A DNA stretch of 64,000 nt, taken from positions 1 to 64,000 of the forward strand of contig NZ_FQZQ01000021.1 of assembly GCF_900142085.1 (NCBI RefSeq), in the 5' to 3' direction. This document shows positions 8,740-20,700 of this stretch, piece by piece. Position numbers and translations under genes: made by a program. This DNA is from Shimia gijangensis. Lineage in GTDB: Bacteria > Pseudomonadota > Alphaproteobacteria > Rhodobacterales > Rhodobacteraceae. The notes under the pieces were generated by a model. It was given only the letters and a program-made list of their open reading frames with translations. It did not search any database and was not told where the DNA came from. Position 1 is the stretch's first letter, and each line of letters opens with the position of its first letter.

Positions 8740-10731
8740 ATGTCACAGACTTCTTTGCTTGCTGGGTTCGCTCCGCCTCAAGTTCGGTTTTACCCCGAGC
8801 GTGTGGATCAGGAGCGTAGCCGGATCGACGAAATAGGTGAGGGAGCGTTAAGCGCTCTCACCCGACCTATGCGTGACGCGGTTTACCCGTTTCGCGCCCG
8901 GTTCGATCTGGCTCGCATAAGCCGAATTTCTCGGCGTTTGAAGGCAATGAGTGACGCAGATTTCGATGCGGAAATCGCCAGGTCAAGGGTCCGTCTCAGG
9001 CGCGATGTTCTGTCCGACCGGTCCCGCAGGCATGGCGTCGCTCTGGTGTGCGAAACCATCTTTCGCACGCTTGGTCTAAGGCCCCACAATGTTCAAATCC
9101 GGGGCGCTTTGGCGATGCTGCGCGGCGCCCTGATTGAAATGGATACTGGCGAAGGGAAAACGATCACGGCGGCGCTTTCGGCCGCAACCGCCGCGCTGGC
9201 CGGCATCCCCACGCATGTGATTACCGTCAACAATTATTTGGCTGAACGTGACGCCGAAAACCTGGGCCCGATCTACGAGCGGCTCGGATTGCGGCTCGGT
9301 GTGATTTTGGAGGACTCATCACCTGATGATCGCCGAAGCACCTATCGGTGCGACATCGTTTATGCGTCTAACACTGAAATCGCGTTCGACTACTTGCGTG
9401 ATCGAATTGATTTCGGGCGCGAGGGTCCGCTGGGGACACGTGCCAAGTTGCGCCGTATTGCCGAGCCAGAGACGACAAAACCACCAGTGATGCGCGGGCT
9501 TCCATTTGCGATCGTAGATGAGGCGGACAGTGTTTTCGTCGACGAGGCGCGAACCCCCTTGATTATTTCACGCCGCAGTGACCCCGAGGCTGAAGCGGTC
9601 TGGACGGGCATCGCACTGGACATTGCGCGCGCGCTGAGGCGCGACAAGGATTTCATATTGATCGGCGACGAAAAGCGACTGCGGCTGACCGATACAGGAA
9701 GGCAAACCATCGCAGACCTTGCACGCGAACATACTGGGATCTGGGAGAGCCCGATCCGGCGCGAAGAAGTGGTAAGTCAGGCGCTTTCCGTTCTGTATAT
9801 TTTTAAGAACGGTGAGCAGTATCTGGTCAACGACGGCAAGGTGCAGATTGTGGACGAATACACGGGCCGGTTGCAGCCGGATCGGTCCTGGTCTGATGGG
9901 CTGCATCAGTTGGTTGAGGCAAGCGAGGGTGTCGAGATTACCGGTCAGAACCTGGTCATTGCGCGGATGACCTATCAGCGGTTTTTCCGCCGTTATGTGC
10001 GGCTTTCTGGAATGACCGGTACCGCAAAAGAAGTGAAGCGTGAACTTCTGACAGTGTTCCGTCTGAACACAGTCAGAATACCCCCGCGCGTGCGATCACG
10101 GCTTCGTTTCCGTCTTCCACGAGTTTTTCGAACGAAGACCCAGAAATGGGCCCATGTGGTTCGCGAGGTGTCCCGGGAGGTGTCACTTGGCCGCCCAGTT
10201 TTGATCGGAACACGGTCCGTCGCTGCCTCGCGAGAGGTGTCGGAAATGCTTACTGAAGCAAAGCTGGAACACGACGTCTTAAATGCGGAAACCGTGGAAG
10301 AAAGCTCTCGCATTATTGCCGCGGCGGGGCAGGGCGGGCGAATTACCGTCGCGACGAACATGGCAGGTCGTGGGGTTGATATCTCGCTGGAAGAGGACGT
10401 GGTCAAAGCCGGTGGACTTCATGTCGTCCTGACCGAACGGCACGACGCTGGACGAATTGACCGTCAACTCGCCGGGCGGGCTGGACGACGAGGCGAGCCA
10501 GGGTCAGTTTCGACGATTTTGTCGCTGGAAGACGCGCTGCTTGATGTCATCAGTGCGACTGCCTCCAAGTTGATTTCCCAACTGCCCGTCGTCTCGCTCG
10601 CAGTAAGGCTGCGTCTGTTCGACCGGGCCCAGAAACGCGCCGAAAAAATGCATGCGCGCGCGCGACAAGATCTCGTGCGCCAAGATCGACGGCTGAACCA
10701 GTTGCTGTCGTTCGTAGGAGGAATGGAATGA
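8740..10731 (+). CDS. SecA-like translocation ATPase, short form lacking the C-terminal half of the scaffold
   Basis: The 663-residue protein has the SecA DEAD motor: Walker A TGEGKT at 136-141, VDEADSVFVDEARTPLIIS around 259-277, the NBD2 motifs IVDEYTGR at 370-377 and SGMTGTA at 423-429, TNMAGRGVDI at 539-548, and the arginine-finger region GRAGRRGEPG at 579-588. A preprotein cross-linking-like segment lies between about 225 and 360. Housekeeping SecA is about 900 residues. This one stops at the start of the long scaffold helix (AQKRAEKMHARARQDLV) and lacks the helical wing, the two-helix finger and the zinc-binding tail. It is therefore unlikely to drive SecYEG in the normal way and is a candidate motor for a dedicated substrate. 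The start follows the sapC-like stop by 5 bp, and the stop overlaps the next gene by 4 bp. Confidence 0.85.
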   Translation: MSQTSLLAGFAPPQVRFYPERVDQERSRIDEIGEGALSALTRPMRDAVYPFRARFDLARISRISRRLKAMSDADFDAEIARSRVRLRRDVLSDRSRRHGVALVCETIFRTLGLRPHNVQIRGALAMLRGALIEMDTGEGKTITAALSAATAALAGIPTHVITVNNYLAERDAENLGPIYERLGLRLGVILEDSSPDDRRSTYRCDIVYASNTEIAFDYLRDRIDFGREGPLGTRAKLRRIAEPETTKPPVMRGLPFAIVDEADSVFVDEARTPLIISRRSDPEAEAVWTGIALDIARALRRDKDFILIGDEKRLRLTDTGRQTIADLAREHTGIWESPIRREEVVSQALSVLYIFKNGEQYLVNDGKVQIVDEYTGRLQPDRSWSDGLHQLVEASEGVEITGQNLVIARMTYQRFFRRYVRLSGMTGTAKEVKRELLTVFRLNTVRIPPRVRSRLRFRLPRVFRTKTQKWAHVVREVSREVSLGRPVLIGTRSVAASREVSEMLTEAKLEHDVLNAETVEESSRIIAAAGQGGRITVATNMAGRGVDISLEEDVVKAGGLHVVLTERHDAGRIDRQLAGRAGRRGEPGSVSTILSLEDALLDVISATASKLISQLPVVSLAVRLRLFDRAQKRAEKMHARARQDLVRQDRRLNQLLSFVGGME

Positions 10732-11525
10732 TTAAAGGTTTTGTGTTTCCGCTTGCGATAATGCTTGCGACCCCTGTGCTGGCAGATGGTTATGACTGTC
10801 TCATGGACCCCGCTGAGACGATCGACCTCGGTAGCCCGGTTTCCGGCTTGTTGGACGAAGTTCTTGTGGATCGTGGTGACGTGGTCACCAAGGGGCAAAT
10901 TGTTGCGCGGCTGAACTCTGCTGTTGAACAAAGCACCGTTGAGCTTCTCCGCACGAGAGCAAACTCGACAGCTGTGATAGACGCACAGGCCGAACAACTT
11001 TCCATGGTCGAAAAGCGCTATGAGCGGGTCAAACAGCTGCTGGAAAAAGAAGTGGTGACGGTCGAAACCTTTGACCAAGTTGAAGCAGAACTGATCGCGG
11101 CGAAAAGCTTGTTGTTTCAGGCAGAACTCAACCGTGAAATTGCCGAACAAGAACTGAAGCGGGCGGAAATTGTCTTGAGACAACGGACCATTCGCAGCCC
11201 TGCAGACGGTGTGGTGAATTCGCGCGAACTGGTGCCGGGTGAGTATGTTGGAAACGACGACCATCTGCTGACAATCGTCAAGCACGACCCGCTCATCATC
11301 GAAGCGTTCCTGCCTGTCCAGCAATTCAGCGCCATCGCGGTGGGCGACACGGCGACCATCACACCCGCCGCGCCCTTGGAGGGTACATACACCGCCACAG
11401 TCACATCCATCGACAGTGTATTTGATGCGGCGAGCGCGACATTTTCTGTCTTTCTAGAGCTGCCAAATCCCGAGCGGAAGTTACCTGCCGGACATCGCTG
11501 CACGCTCGCATTTGACGAGAGTTAG
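10728..11525 (+). CDS. Secreted HlyD-type periplasmic adaptor
   Basis: This 265-residue membrane-fusion-type adaptor begins with a cleavable signal peptide (MIKGFVFPLAIMLATPVLA, probable cleavage after residue 19). It then has a first lipoyl half-motif (IDLGSPVSGLLDEV), a coiled-coil hairpin (about residues 65-145), the second lipoyl half (RTIRSPADGVVNS) and a beta-barrel domain. There is no transmembrane helix, unlike the other two HlyD-like proteins of the operon. It starts at ATGA overlapping the SecA-like stop. A periplasmic adaptor translated directly after a translocation motor suggests one envelope-spanning machine, but no outer-membrane channel gene is encoded nearby. Confidence 0.85.
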   Translation: MIKGFVFPLAIMLATPVLADGYDCLMDPAETIDLGSPVSGLLDEVLVDRGDVVTKGQIVARLNSAVEQSTVELLRTRANSTAVIDAQAEQLSMVEKRYERVKQLLEKEVVTVETFDQVEAELIAAKSLLFQAELNREIAEQELKRAEIVLRQRTIRSPADGVVNSRELVPGEYVGNDDHLLTIVKHDPLIIEAFLPVQQFSAIAVGDTATITPAAPLEGTYTATVTSIDSVFDAASATFSVFLELPNPERKLPAGHRCTLAFDES

Positions 11526-11792
11526 GATGGGCGTTTGCATCCGCTTACCACCTTAAAGAATCGATATTTTGAAGAGAGGGCGTGAAAAAAGACAGGCAAA
11601 ATCAAATGTTTCTCGTTGTGTTGGAGAAAAATAAGAACTTTTGCCAAGAGTATGTCATAATTGTGAGGCACATTGTCCCATGCGCCAAATTCTTGGCGTC
11701 GAGGAAGATTTTTTTGCCTGTGTTTTTGTAACTCGTTCCCGCGCTGTTTTTTTCTGCCATGCGCAAAACTTAAAAACCTGGGGAGAGAGAAA
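11526..11792 (+). promoter_or_regulatory. Leader region of the giant gene
   Basis: This 267-bp gap separates the adaptor from the giant gene. It is AT-rich and ends in GGGGAGAGAGAAA, a strong ribosome-binding site 3-4 bp before ATG 11793. The frame of the giant gene is open for 40 codons further upstream, but that stretch translates to a Cys- and Phe-rich peptide unlike the rest of the protein, so I treat it as untranslated. A CATAAT hexamer at 11656-11661 could be a -10 element, but no good -35 partner is seen. A separate promoter here would allow the giant protein to be made at a different level from its export genes. Confidence 0.35.
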
Positions 11793-14700
11793 ATGGCATT
11801 TCCATTTCTCGCGAAGTCGTTTTTTACTGGTGCCGAAAAAGTTAATGAAGGTGAAGTGAAGTCGTCGCGCTCTCGACGATCTTGGCTGTCAGCTGAATCG
11901 CGGCACCGTCTATTGCGAACATTCCGTGACGCCCAAGCTGGTCGTGTGCCTGTTAAGGTTTCGGCTGTCTCCCTTGAACCTCTTGAGCCTCGCTATCTTC
12001 TGTCGGCCGACCTTATCCCCATGTCGGACATCGATGGTAGCGGCGGTGACAGCTGGACGTTGGAATTTGATGCGACTGCCCTGGCGTTCAAAATCTACGA
12101 CGATGAAACCGGCGATCTGGTACATGAAAAGGCCCTGGCAGATACAACAGATCTGACGATCTACGGCACCGATGGGGCGGACCGCCTGACGCTTGATGTT
12201 GCCGGTAATTTCCCGGCTGGCGTTTCCATCCTCTTTGATGGCGGGCTTGGCGATGACACGCTCGCGGGTCCAGCAGAAGACACTGAGTGGTTTGTTGACG
12301 GACAGAATTCCGGCGGCGTAAAAGGTTTGCGGTTTGTTGCCGTTGAAACCCTGGAAGGTTCCGCCGGAACCGAAGACACCTTCAATGTGTCTGCCGGAGG
12401 TGGTCTTGACGGTGGTCTCGATGGCGGTGACGCTGGATACGATACGTTGAACCTTGATACCGGATCGGCAACCACAGTCGAATACATCGCGACGGGTCCG
12501 ACGTCTGGCGAAGTGGTTGTGGACGGCGAGGCATTGGCCTTCACCGGCCTAGAGCCTGTTACCGTATCGGGGTCCGCTGCTGACATCGTTGTCGATCTTT
12601 CGGCTGTTTCTGACAACGCCGTTGTTCGCCAAAGCGGAAACGAAATTACCGTTGCGAACAATGAATTGGTTGCGACGTTTGAACAGGTGGCCTTTGTCGT
12701 CCCGACGTCCAGTTTGACGATCACGCTTGGCGATGATCAAGGCATTCCCCCGCTTCTGGCGGATCTTTTGCCCGTCGTTCCTGAACTCGCTGGGATCGAC
12801 CCCAATCAATTCCTTGACGGTGATTTGATTACGCTGGAAGGCACGATCGACCTTGGCGCTGCCAATCTGCTGATTGACGGAGAAGATGGTCTTGATGAAG
12901 TCGCCTTCGCCGGAAGCCTGACCACGACCGGAACGATCGCGATCAATGCCGAGACGATTACCGTTGCAGAAGGAGGGTCAGTGACCGGCGGTTCGGTCAA
13001 CTTCAACGCGTCGGCTCAGGGCAACGGGTTGATCCCGACCGGACCTGTTGACGGTTTCATTCTTGCGGCACCTTACGCCGAGATCAGTGTGCTGGGCGGC
13101 GTCACATCGACCGCCGGTGACATTGTCATGACCGCGTCGGCAGTTGTCGATGTGGCAGCAACAAGCTTCAGTCTGGGGCCGATTGGCGGGTCAATCATCA
13201 TCGGCTTGCCAAAAGCCGCGATTACCTTGGGAACCTTGGGTGACGATCTGACTGCGGGCGTTTTGTCGGCAAGTGGGTCCGTTGACCTGGATACAGCCGT
13301 AACCGTGACTGTGACCGGCGAAGACGAGGCGGATGGATCGGACACCGACACCAAGGTTGATGCCGCCATTGCACTGACGACCCTGTTTACAAAGTCCGAG
13401 ATCGGTCTGTTCGGCTCGTCCACTGTTGATGCTGGTGCCACTGTGGATATCCTTGCGACATCTACGTTGGTTTCAACCACCGAAGCGGACGGTTCGGGGG
13501 GCACCGCGGGTGCTACTGTCGCGGTGACAGCTGCAGACGTGGAAACGTCAGTCAAGGTCAGCGATAGTGCTGATCTTGGGGGAAGCGTCGCGCCGACAAG
13601 TATCGCGTTGGGGGCGACCACCAACAGCACGCTGACAACGACCGCCACCTCAACATCGGGTGGGTCTGACGCCAGTACGAACGGTGATCAGGAATCCGAG
13701 GCACGCCTGGACGACCCGAACAAAGATGGCAAAAATATCGACAAGGCTGAATCCTCGACCGGTGGTAGCGTTTCTTTTGCGGGCGCTGTTGTGGTGTCGA
13801 TTTATCTGCCTGAGACATCTGTCCTTATTGATACGGGCGGGAGCATTTCCACCCAAGCGGCTGGCAGTGTCAGCCTGAAAGCGCTTCAAACCGATACAGT
13901 TACATCGTCGGCAAGTGGCATAAACACAGGTGAGACGGCCACAGGTGTCGGCATCGCGGTTGGTGTTGGCGTTGTTGAGGCCGATGTCTCGACGCACCTT
14001 GACGGCACGACATCTTATAACACCGAAAGCGTCACCGCGACCGCGACCCTGGACGGGTCCGGAGGCTACAGCCTGACCACGGTTTCCGGCGCAGGCAATC
14101 CCTCGAAAACCAGTGTGGCCGGTGCGTTGATCCTGCATTTTGTCACCACGGATGTTGAATCGCTTGTCCTTGATGGCGCGCTAATTGAATTCAACGGTGC
14201 AAATCTGTCTCTCGTCGCCAGCAGCACGACAAATGTGACCTCCAGTGCGACCCCGAACGAAGACACCAAGGGCGGTACTGCCAGCCTTGGGATTGGTGCG
14301 GCGTTTGTCCTTTACAAAGGTGTGAATACGACACGTGCCGAAATCCAGGGCGGTGCGCTTGACGATGCGGGTTACACCGGCGGTGCGGCCTCGAACCTTG
14401 ACGCGCTATCCCTGATGGCGACGGGCAATCATACCGATGCGACAACTGCGAAGGCAGGCGCCAGCGGATCGGGCTCCGGCAATGGGACCACCATTGGCGG
14501 CGCTGTCGCAATTGCGATCGTTGATAACTTGACCACCGCCGATCTGGGAACAAGTGGCAAGCTGGTCACGACCGGTGAGATATCGTCCTCTGCAGATAAC
14601 ACGGGCGCGAGCCTGACCCTGGCCGGGGGCGAGGTTTCAGGCGGTGCGACGGCAATCGGTGCCGGTATCGCATTGGCCTTTGTCGACAACCGCGCCTCGT

Positions 14701-17700
14701 CCAAGGCGCGACGCGATTTGGATAGTGGTGGCAAGGTCACGCTCAAGGCAGATAACGCCAGCAAGTCAGTTGCACAATCGGTTGCAACCGCGGCGGGTGA
14801 GCAGGCGAACAAGGGCGGCAAGAACGCCAACTCGCAAGCCAGTGATCAAGAGAATTTCGCCGGAACCAAAAGCGGCACGGACCTGAACAACAAGAAGGGT
14901 GGCAAAGACACGACGGCCACCGGTAGCGGCGGTGGCAATGTCAGCGTCGCTGCGGCGTTGTCCCTGAACGTCACGAATACCGAAGCAACGACCGAGATCG
15001 AAGACGTCACGATCGACGCAACCGGTGTCGTTCTTCAATCAACGAACAACATGGAAGCCGACGCCGTTGCAGACGGCACGGCAACAGCCGGTTCAGGAAC
15101 GGGCGTGGGGATCGCGGTTGCGATCAACGTCGGTGAAATGAGCAACACGGCCACCGTGGCGACCGGGGCTGACCTTAATCTAGGAAGCGATGGCGTCACG
15201 CTGTCTGCCAAGATGCGTGATGTTGCTGGCGACACCACGCACAGCTCGGGCGCATCTGCTCTTTCGGGCGTGTCTGGCTCTGTGGATACTGGTGTGGCGG
15301 GCTCTTTTGCGCTGTCGATTACCGATCTGGATACGCGCGCAGCGCTTGAAAGCGGGTCGGACACCACGATTACCGGCAGTGGTGACGTTGTGCTGGATGC
15401 CGAATCCAAATCCAATGCGCCGACACGTGACGGCACAGCGAGTACCGCAGATGCCGTGACTGACGCCGTTGCCGCCGGGGCAACCACCACTCTTGGTGGG
15501 GGCGCGAACACGACTGGTGTTGGCGTTTCAATCGCGATTGGTGTCGAAGACATCCACACCGAGTCTGAGGTCGCTGATGGCGCTATTCTGGTTGGTGCGA
15601 ACGACCTGACCCTGGACGCTCTGGGTGATCACGAAACCCAAATTTTTGCGAAATCAGGCTCGACTGGCGGCGGCACCACAGGTGCGGGATCGCTTACCAT
15701 CGCCGTTATGAACCGCGAGACAATAGCGCGTGTAGGAACCGGTGGAACATTGACGCTTGGCGGCACACTGGATGCCTCTGCCGACCATTCCGGTGAAACT
15801 GTCGCCAAAGCAGATAGTCGCGTCAAAGGAACGGGAACGGCCGTTGGGTTCACAATTGGCGTGTCCTATGTCGATGACATTGGCAGCGTGTCGCTGGAAC
15901 GCGATGTAACCGCCGATGGGTCCGTCAAACTGAGCGCTGACGCAGACAGTTCGTCCACGATGGAGGTCTTTGCGTCCGCAGATGGCTCCGACAAAACCAA
16001 AACAAGCAAAACAACAGCGGATCAGCAAAAGAACGAAGCAACGGCAGCCGGCCAGAGCAAATCGAACACCTCGACAGGTGGTAAAACGCTGACCGGATCG
16101 AAAAGTGCGACCAAAAACGGAAATTCGGTTTCTGTGGCCGCTGCAATCGGCGTTAATGTGGCCAACCTGACGGCCTCGGCCTCGGTGGCAGACGATTTGA
16201 CCATCATTGCTGATAACAACAACGACGATGCGGGAACGGGCGTGGTTTCGGTAACCACCAGTGCCAATCAAACCGCGACTACCAAAGCGGATGGAAGCGC
16301 CAAAACCAAGGCAGGGGGAACCTCTGTCGGTATCGCGGTCGCGATCAACGTTGGCATCCTGTCGAACCGGGCCATTGTTGGCGACGGCACCTCCATTACG
16401 GCGGATGGGCTGTCCCTTGGTTCAACGATGCGCGTGCTTGCTGGTGGCGATGACAAACACACATATGAAGCCGAGGCCAATTCTGGTGCCTCCAGCGGCA
16501 GCACCGGTGTCGCCGGCTCGTTTGCCCTGAGCCTGGCGGACACCACCACCGAGGCGATCTTTGGCGCCGATCAGAATCTGGTTGATGACGGAGCTGCAAG
16601 CCTCACATTGAATGGCGGGTCGGTTGATCTGGATGCAACAAGCAACATCGAGAACAAAACCAACGCTGTTGGGTCATCACAAGCCAAGAAAAAATCCGGC
16701 ACAAGCGGCGGCTTTAGCGCCGGGATTTCCATTGCGCTCGGAATCTCACTTGATGAGACACGGGCCCGATTTGAAGACGGAGTGTCGGTAACCGGCACCA
16801 CAAACGGCGTTACTATCGATGCGAAAAGTGACAACACCGTCACGACCGATGCGAAAGCCGGTTCGCAAGGCTCCGCAGCCACCAATATCGGTGGCGCAGT
16901 TGCTGTTGCCTATGTGGAAAATGGCACCGAAGCATCGACGGGCACGCAAGCCCTGGGTGATGGTGCCATTGGTCTTGGCGGCGGCGATTTCCGCGTCAAA
17001 GCCGAGCATGACGGCACGGTCACCACTACATCTGATGGCGAAGTTTCCGGGGGTAAAACCGGCATAGGCATCTCGTTGGCACTCAATATCGTACAAGTCG
17101 ATACAGACGCGCTTGCAGGACGTGATGCGTCCGGGGCCGGGACAGTTCAGATCATCGCTGATTCTGATGTGAACGTGACATCCGAAGCCAAAGCCGGCGC
17201 GGAAGGTCAGTCCAGCAGCAAGGGAACATCGGATCAGGAAACCACGGACAATTCGAACTTTGCCAAGGATCAATCCGGCGGCACGGCGACACCCACCGCA
17301 AATGGGGACAGCAACGTCACCGATGGGTCGCTGACGCAGGCAGACAGCAATTCATCGGCCCAGTCCGGCAAACTGACCGGCGGCAAGGCGGGAACGAAAG
17401 TCGCGGCGGCGGTTGTCGTGAACTACCTTGACCTCGATAACACCGCGACAATCAAGACTGGGACATCCATCACTGGAACCGGGGCTGTCACTGTGGCGGC
17501 CGATATGGCCGTGGATACACGGGCGATCGCGAACTCAAAGGCCGTTGCCACCAACAATTCCAATGCAGTATCTGCTGCGATTGGCGTGAACATTGCAGAC
17601 CTGAAAAACGAGGTCGATATAGAAGACACCGGTGTTGTTCTGACCGGGAGCAGCGTTGAAGTTCGTGCTGCGACGCCCGATGTGAATGACCCCAACACCT

Positions 17701-20700
17701 TCCAGGTTCAAGCTCTTGCCGGTTCCGCGACCGGCAACACCTCGATTGCAGGTGGTATTGCGGTCAACTATGTCGACATTCAAACGGACATTGATATTGG
17801 CAACAACGCGGCCCTGACGGCGACGTCCGGTGACGTTGTCGTTAGCGCCAGTTCTTATAACGAGGTGCAGAACCTTGCTGGGGGCGCCGCGCTGAGCTTT
17901 AAAGGTGGCACGGGCGTTGGCTTGGCCATTGCAGTCAATATTTTCAACAACTTCGACACCAAAGTTGATGTCGGGAGCAGCGCGTCTCTGATCGCTCAGG
18001 GTGGTGGATCTGTTGAGGTTGTTTCGGATGCGAAGCTTCTGCCCAAGACCGATACGCTGCAGCTTCTGGATGATGGGACAGACGAAAATTCAATAGCCGA
18101 TGATATCCTCACGTCAGTAGAGTTGCCGTTCTCCAGCTTTGCTTCGGGCACTGCAGCCGGCAACAGCGGCACGGCAGTTGGTGGGTCGGTTAACGTCAAC
18201 GTGGTGTTGATGGAGACGAAATCCACCATCGGAACGAACGCCATGCTTGATGCTGCCGACAGCGTCACAGTGAAGGCGACCGATGTTCTGGAAATCTTCA
18301 CTGGTGCTGGTGGACTCGGAATCTCTTTGGGTAACAGTGGTGTAGGCATCGGACTTGATGTGAACGTCATCACACGTGACACCCTGGCACAAATCGGGTC
18401 GCGTGCCGACCTTGTGGCCGGAACCGGTGATATCCTGGTCAAGGCTGACAGTACCGATACGGTTACATCAATCGCCGCAACCTTCGGAGCAAGCGGCGGC
18501 GGGACCGCAGTTGCGGCCTCGATCGGCGTTGTTGTGTTCTTCACGGACACCTCAGCCATAGTGAAAAACGGTGGAAGCGAAGAAGCGAATAACACCGTGC
18601 TTGATGCGCGTGGGAATGTGTCGATTCTGGCCGAAGGCGACGCCGATATCTTCATGCTTGCCGGTGGTGTCGCATTTAGCCTGGGTGGCGCGGGCGCGGG
18701 TGTGTCTAACACCACGCTTATTCACGAAGATACGGTCAAAGCGATCGTCGAAGGCAACGCTCAGCTGATTACCGGTGGCGACGTTGGATTGACGGTCGGC
18801 GCCACCTCGACGGACACCTTGAAAATGATCGCTGCGGCGGCCGGCGTTTCCACCAGCGGCGCTGCTGTTGGCGGCTCTGTCATCGTCTCGGTCCTGACGG
18901 AAACGACCGAAGCATCGATCGGGCGCGGCACAACGATCACAGCACAAAGCGCTGACGACTCGCCCGATGTCACAGTGAAGGCATCGGATACGACCGACAT
19001 GCTCGCCATCGCAGGGTCGGTAGCCGCGTCTGCCGGTGGTGCGGGCGTTGGGGCAGGGGTGAATGTCCACGTTCTGACCAAGACGACAACCGCCTTTATC
19101 GACAATGACGTCGATGCCAGCGTCGATGGCAATGTCACTGTTGATGCGGATAGCATCGAAGACATCTCGACCGTGTCGGCGTCCGCGTCGGCATCAACAT
19201 CCGCGGCGGTCAACCTGACGGCGGATGTGTTCGTCCTGGGCCTGACAACCCGCGCATATATTGGCGATGAACAACGGCTTTATGACAACCCCGCGAATTA
19301 TGATAACGCGCTTGAAGGCGCGGACATCAACGCGCAGGGATCGGTCCGTGTCGAAGCGGTTGATGAAACCGAACTTGATCTGATTGTTGGCGGAATTGCA
19401 ATCAGTGGCAGCGCCGGTGTTGGCGTTGCAGCTGGTGTTGCAGTGGTCAACAAAGTGACAGAGGCCTTCATTGGCGCGCGATCTGAAGTAACGGGCCTTG
19501 GGAACAAGTCCCTCGAGGCCAGAACCGGCGCCTATAACACCTCTTACCAAGCTGAAACCGCAGCGATGGATGACAGCGCATTTGAAGCCAGCGCAGCAAC
19601 AGCTCCGACAAAGAACGCCCTTCGTACAAATGCGCCCAGCAAGGATGACCTTGAAGTTGGAGTCGGCCAGAATGCTGAACTCACCGGGCAAGTCCAAAGC
19701 GATTATGACGGCGACGGGATCGAAGATTCCTCAAACGAAGATGCGCAGGGCTTGACCAAAAAACGGGTCTCCCTAGCGGCGACCGATCACAATTTCCAAG
19801 GTGTCGCGGTTTCTGCCACGGCCAAGGATGACGTTGAAACCTTCGCAATCAGCGGCGCGGGGGGCAGCTCCGTTGGCGTTGCTGTTGGTGCGGCTGTGAA
19901 TGTCGTCAATTCAGATACCTCCAGTTTCATTGGTGCCGGTGCATCGATCAACCAACACGATGGGACCGCGACCGCAGGACAGTCTGTGATTGTAGGCGCG
20001 GCATCTGATTTCAATCATGTCGGTGTTGGGGTTGGCGCGGCCTTCGCGGGAACCGCAGCAGCAGCTCCGGGTGTGGATGTTTCGGTCGTCGGTCTCACGA
20101 CCAAGGCATGGGTTGGTGCAGGCTCAACAATCGATGCGTCCAACGATGTGATCGTAGACGCAAAGTCGCGATCCGATTTCGTTGTTGTTTCCTTCGGTTT
20201 GGCGCTTAGCGGGACTGGGTCCGTCGGCGGCGGCGTCAGTGTCGTGAAGTTGACCGATGTGACCTCTGCAACAGTCTATAGCTCGGCTCTGAACGTCACG
20301 GATATCGAGGCGGGCGGCGATGTCGTGGTTCGCGCTCAGGATGACAGTTCTATGCTCATGGTATCCGGGGCTGTGGCCGTCGGTATCGGCGGCGGCGGCG
20401 TTGGGGCCGGTGTCGGGGTCATGTTGTTTGACAAAGACACTACCGCAACGATTGGCGACAACGCGATAATCGATGCTGGCGGTAATGGGGGCATCGGCAT
20501 TGATGGTGTGCTTATCGACGGCCTGAAAGAAAGTGACGGCAGCTTCAACCGAGCCACCGCTCATGGCCTGATCGTTCAGGCGGACAGCACTGAAAGTCTT
20601 CTCAACATCGGCGTTGCGGCGGCTGGCGGTATTTACGCCGGTGTTGCGGGTGCCGTGACCGTGAGTTTGATCGACAGCGACGCAACCGCGCGCATTGGCG

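Noticed and set aside
3845-11525. Export operon as an ordinary type I (ABC/HlyD/TolC) secretion system
   Set aside because: No ABC ATPase/permease and no TolC-like gene; the motor gene is SecA-like and the membrane protein is an M50 metallopeptidase.
11673-11792. 40-codon upstream extension of the giant gene
   Set aside because: Cys- and Phe-rich peptide unlike the rest of the protein; ATG 11793 has a strong ribosome-binding site immediately upstream.
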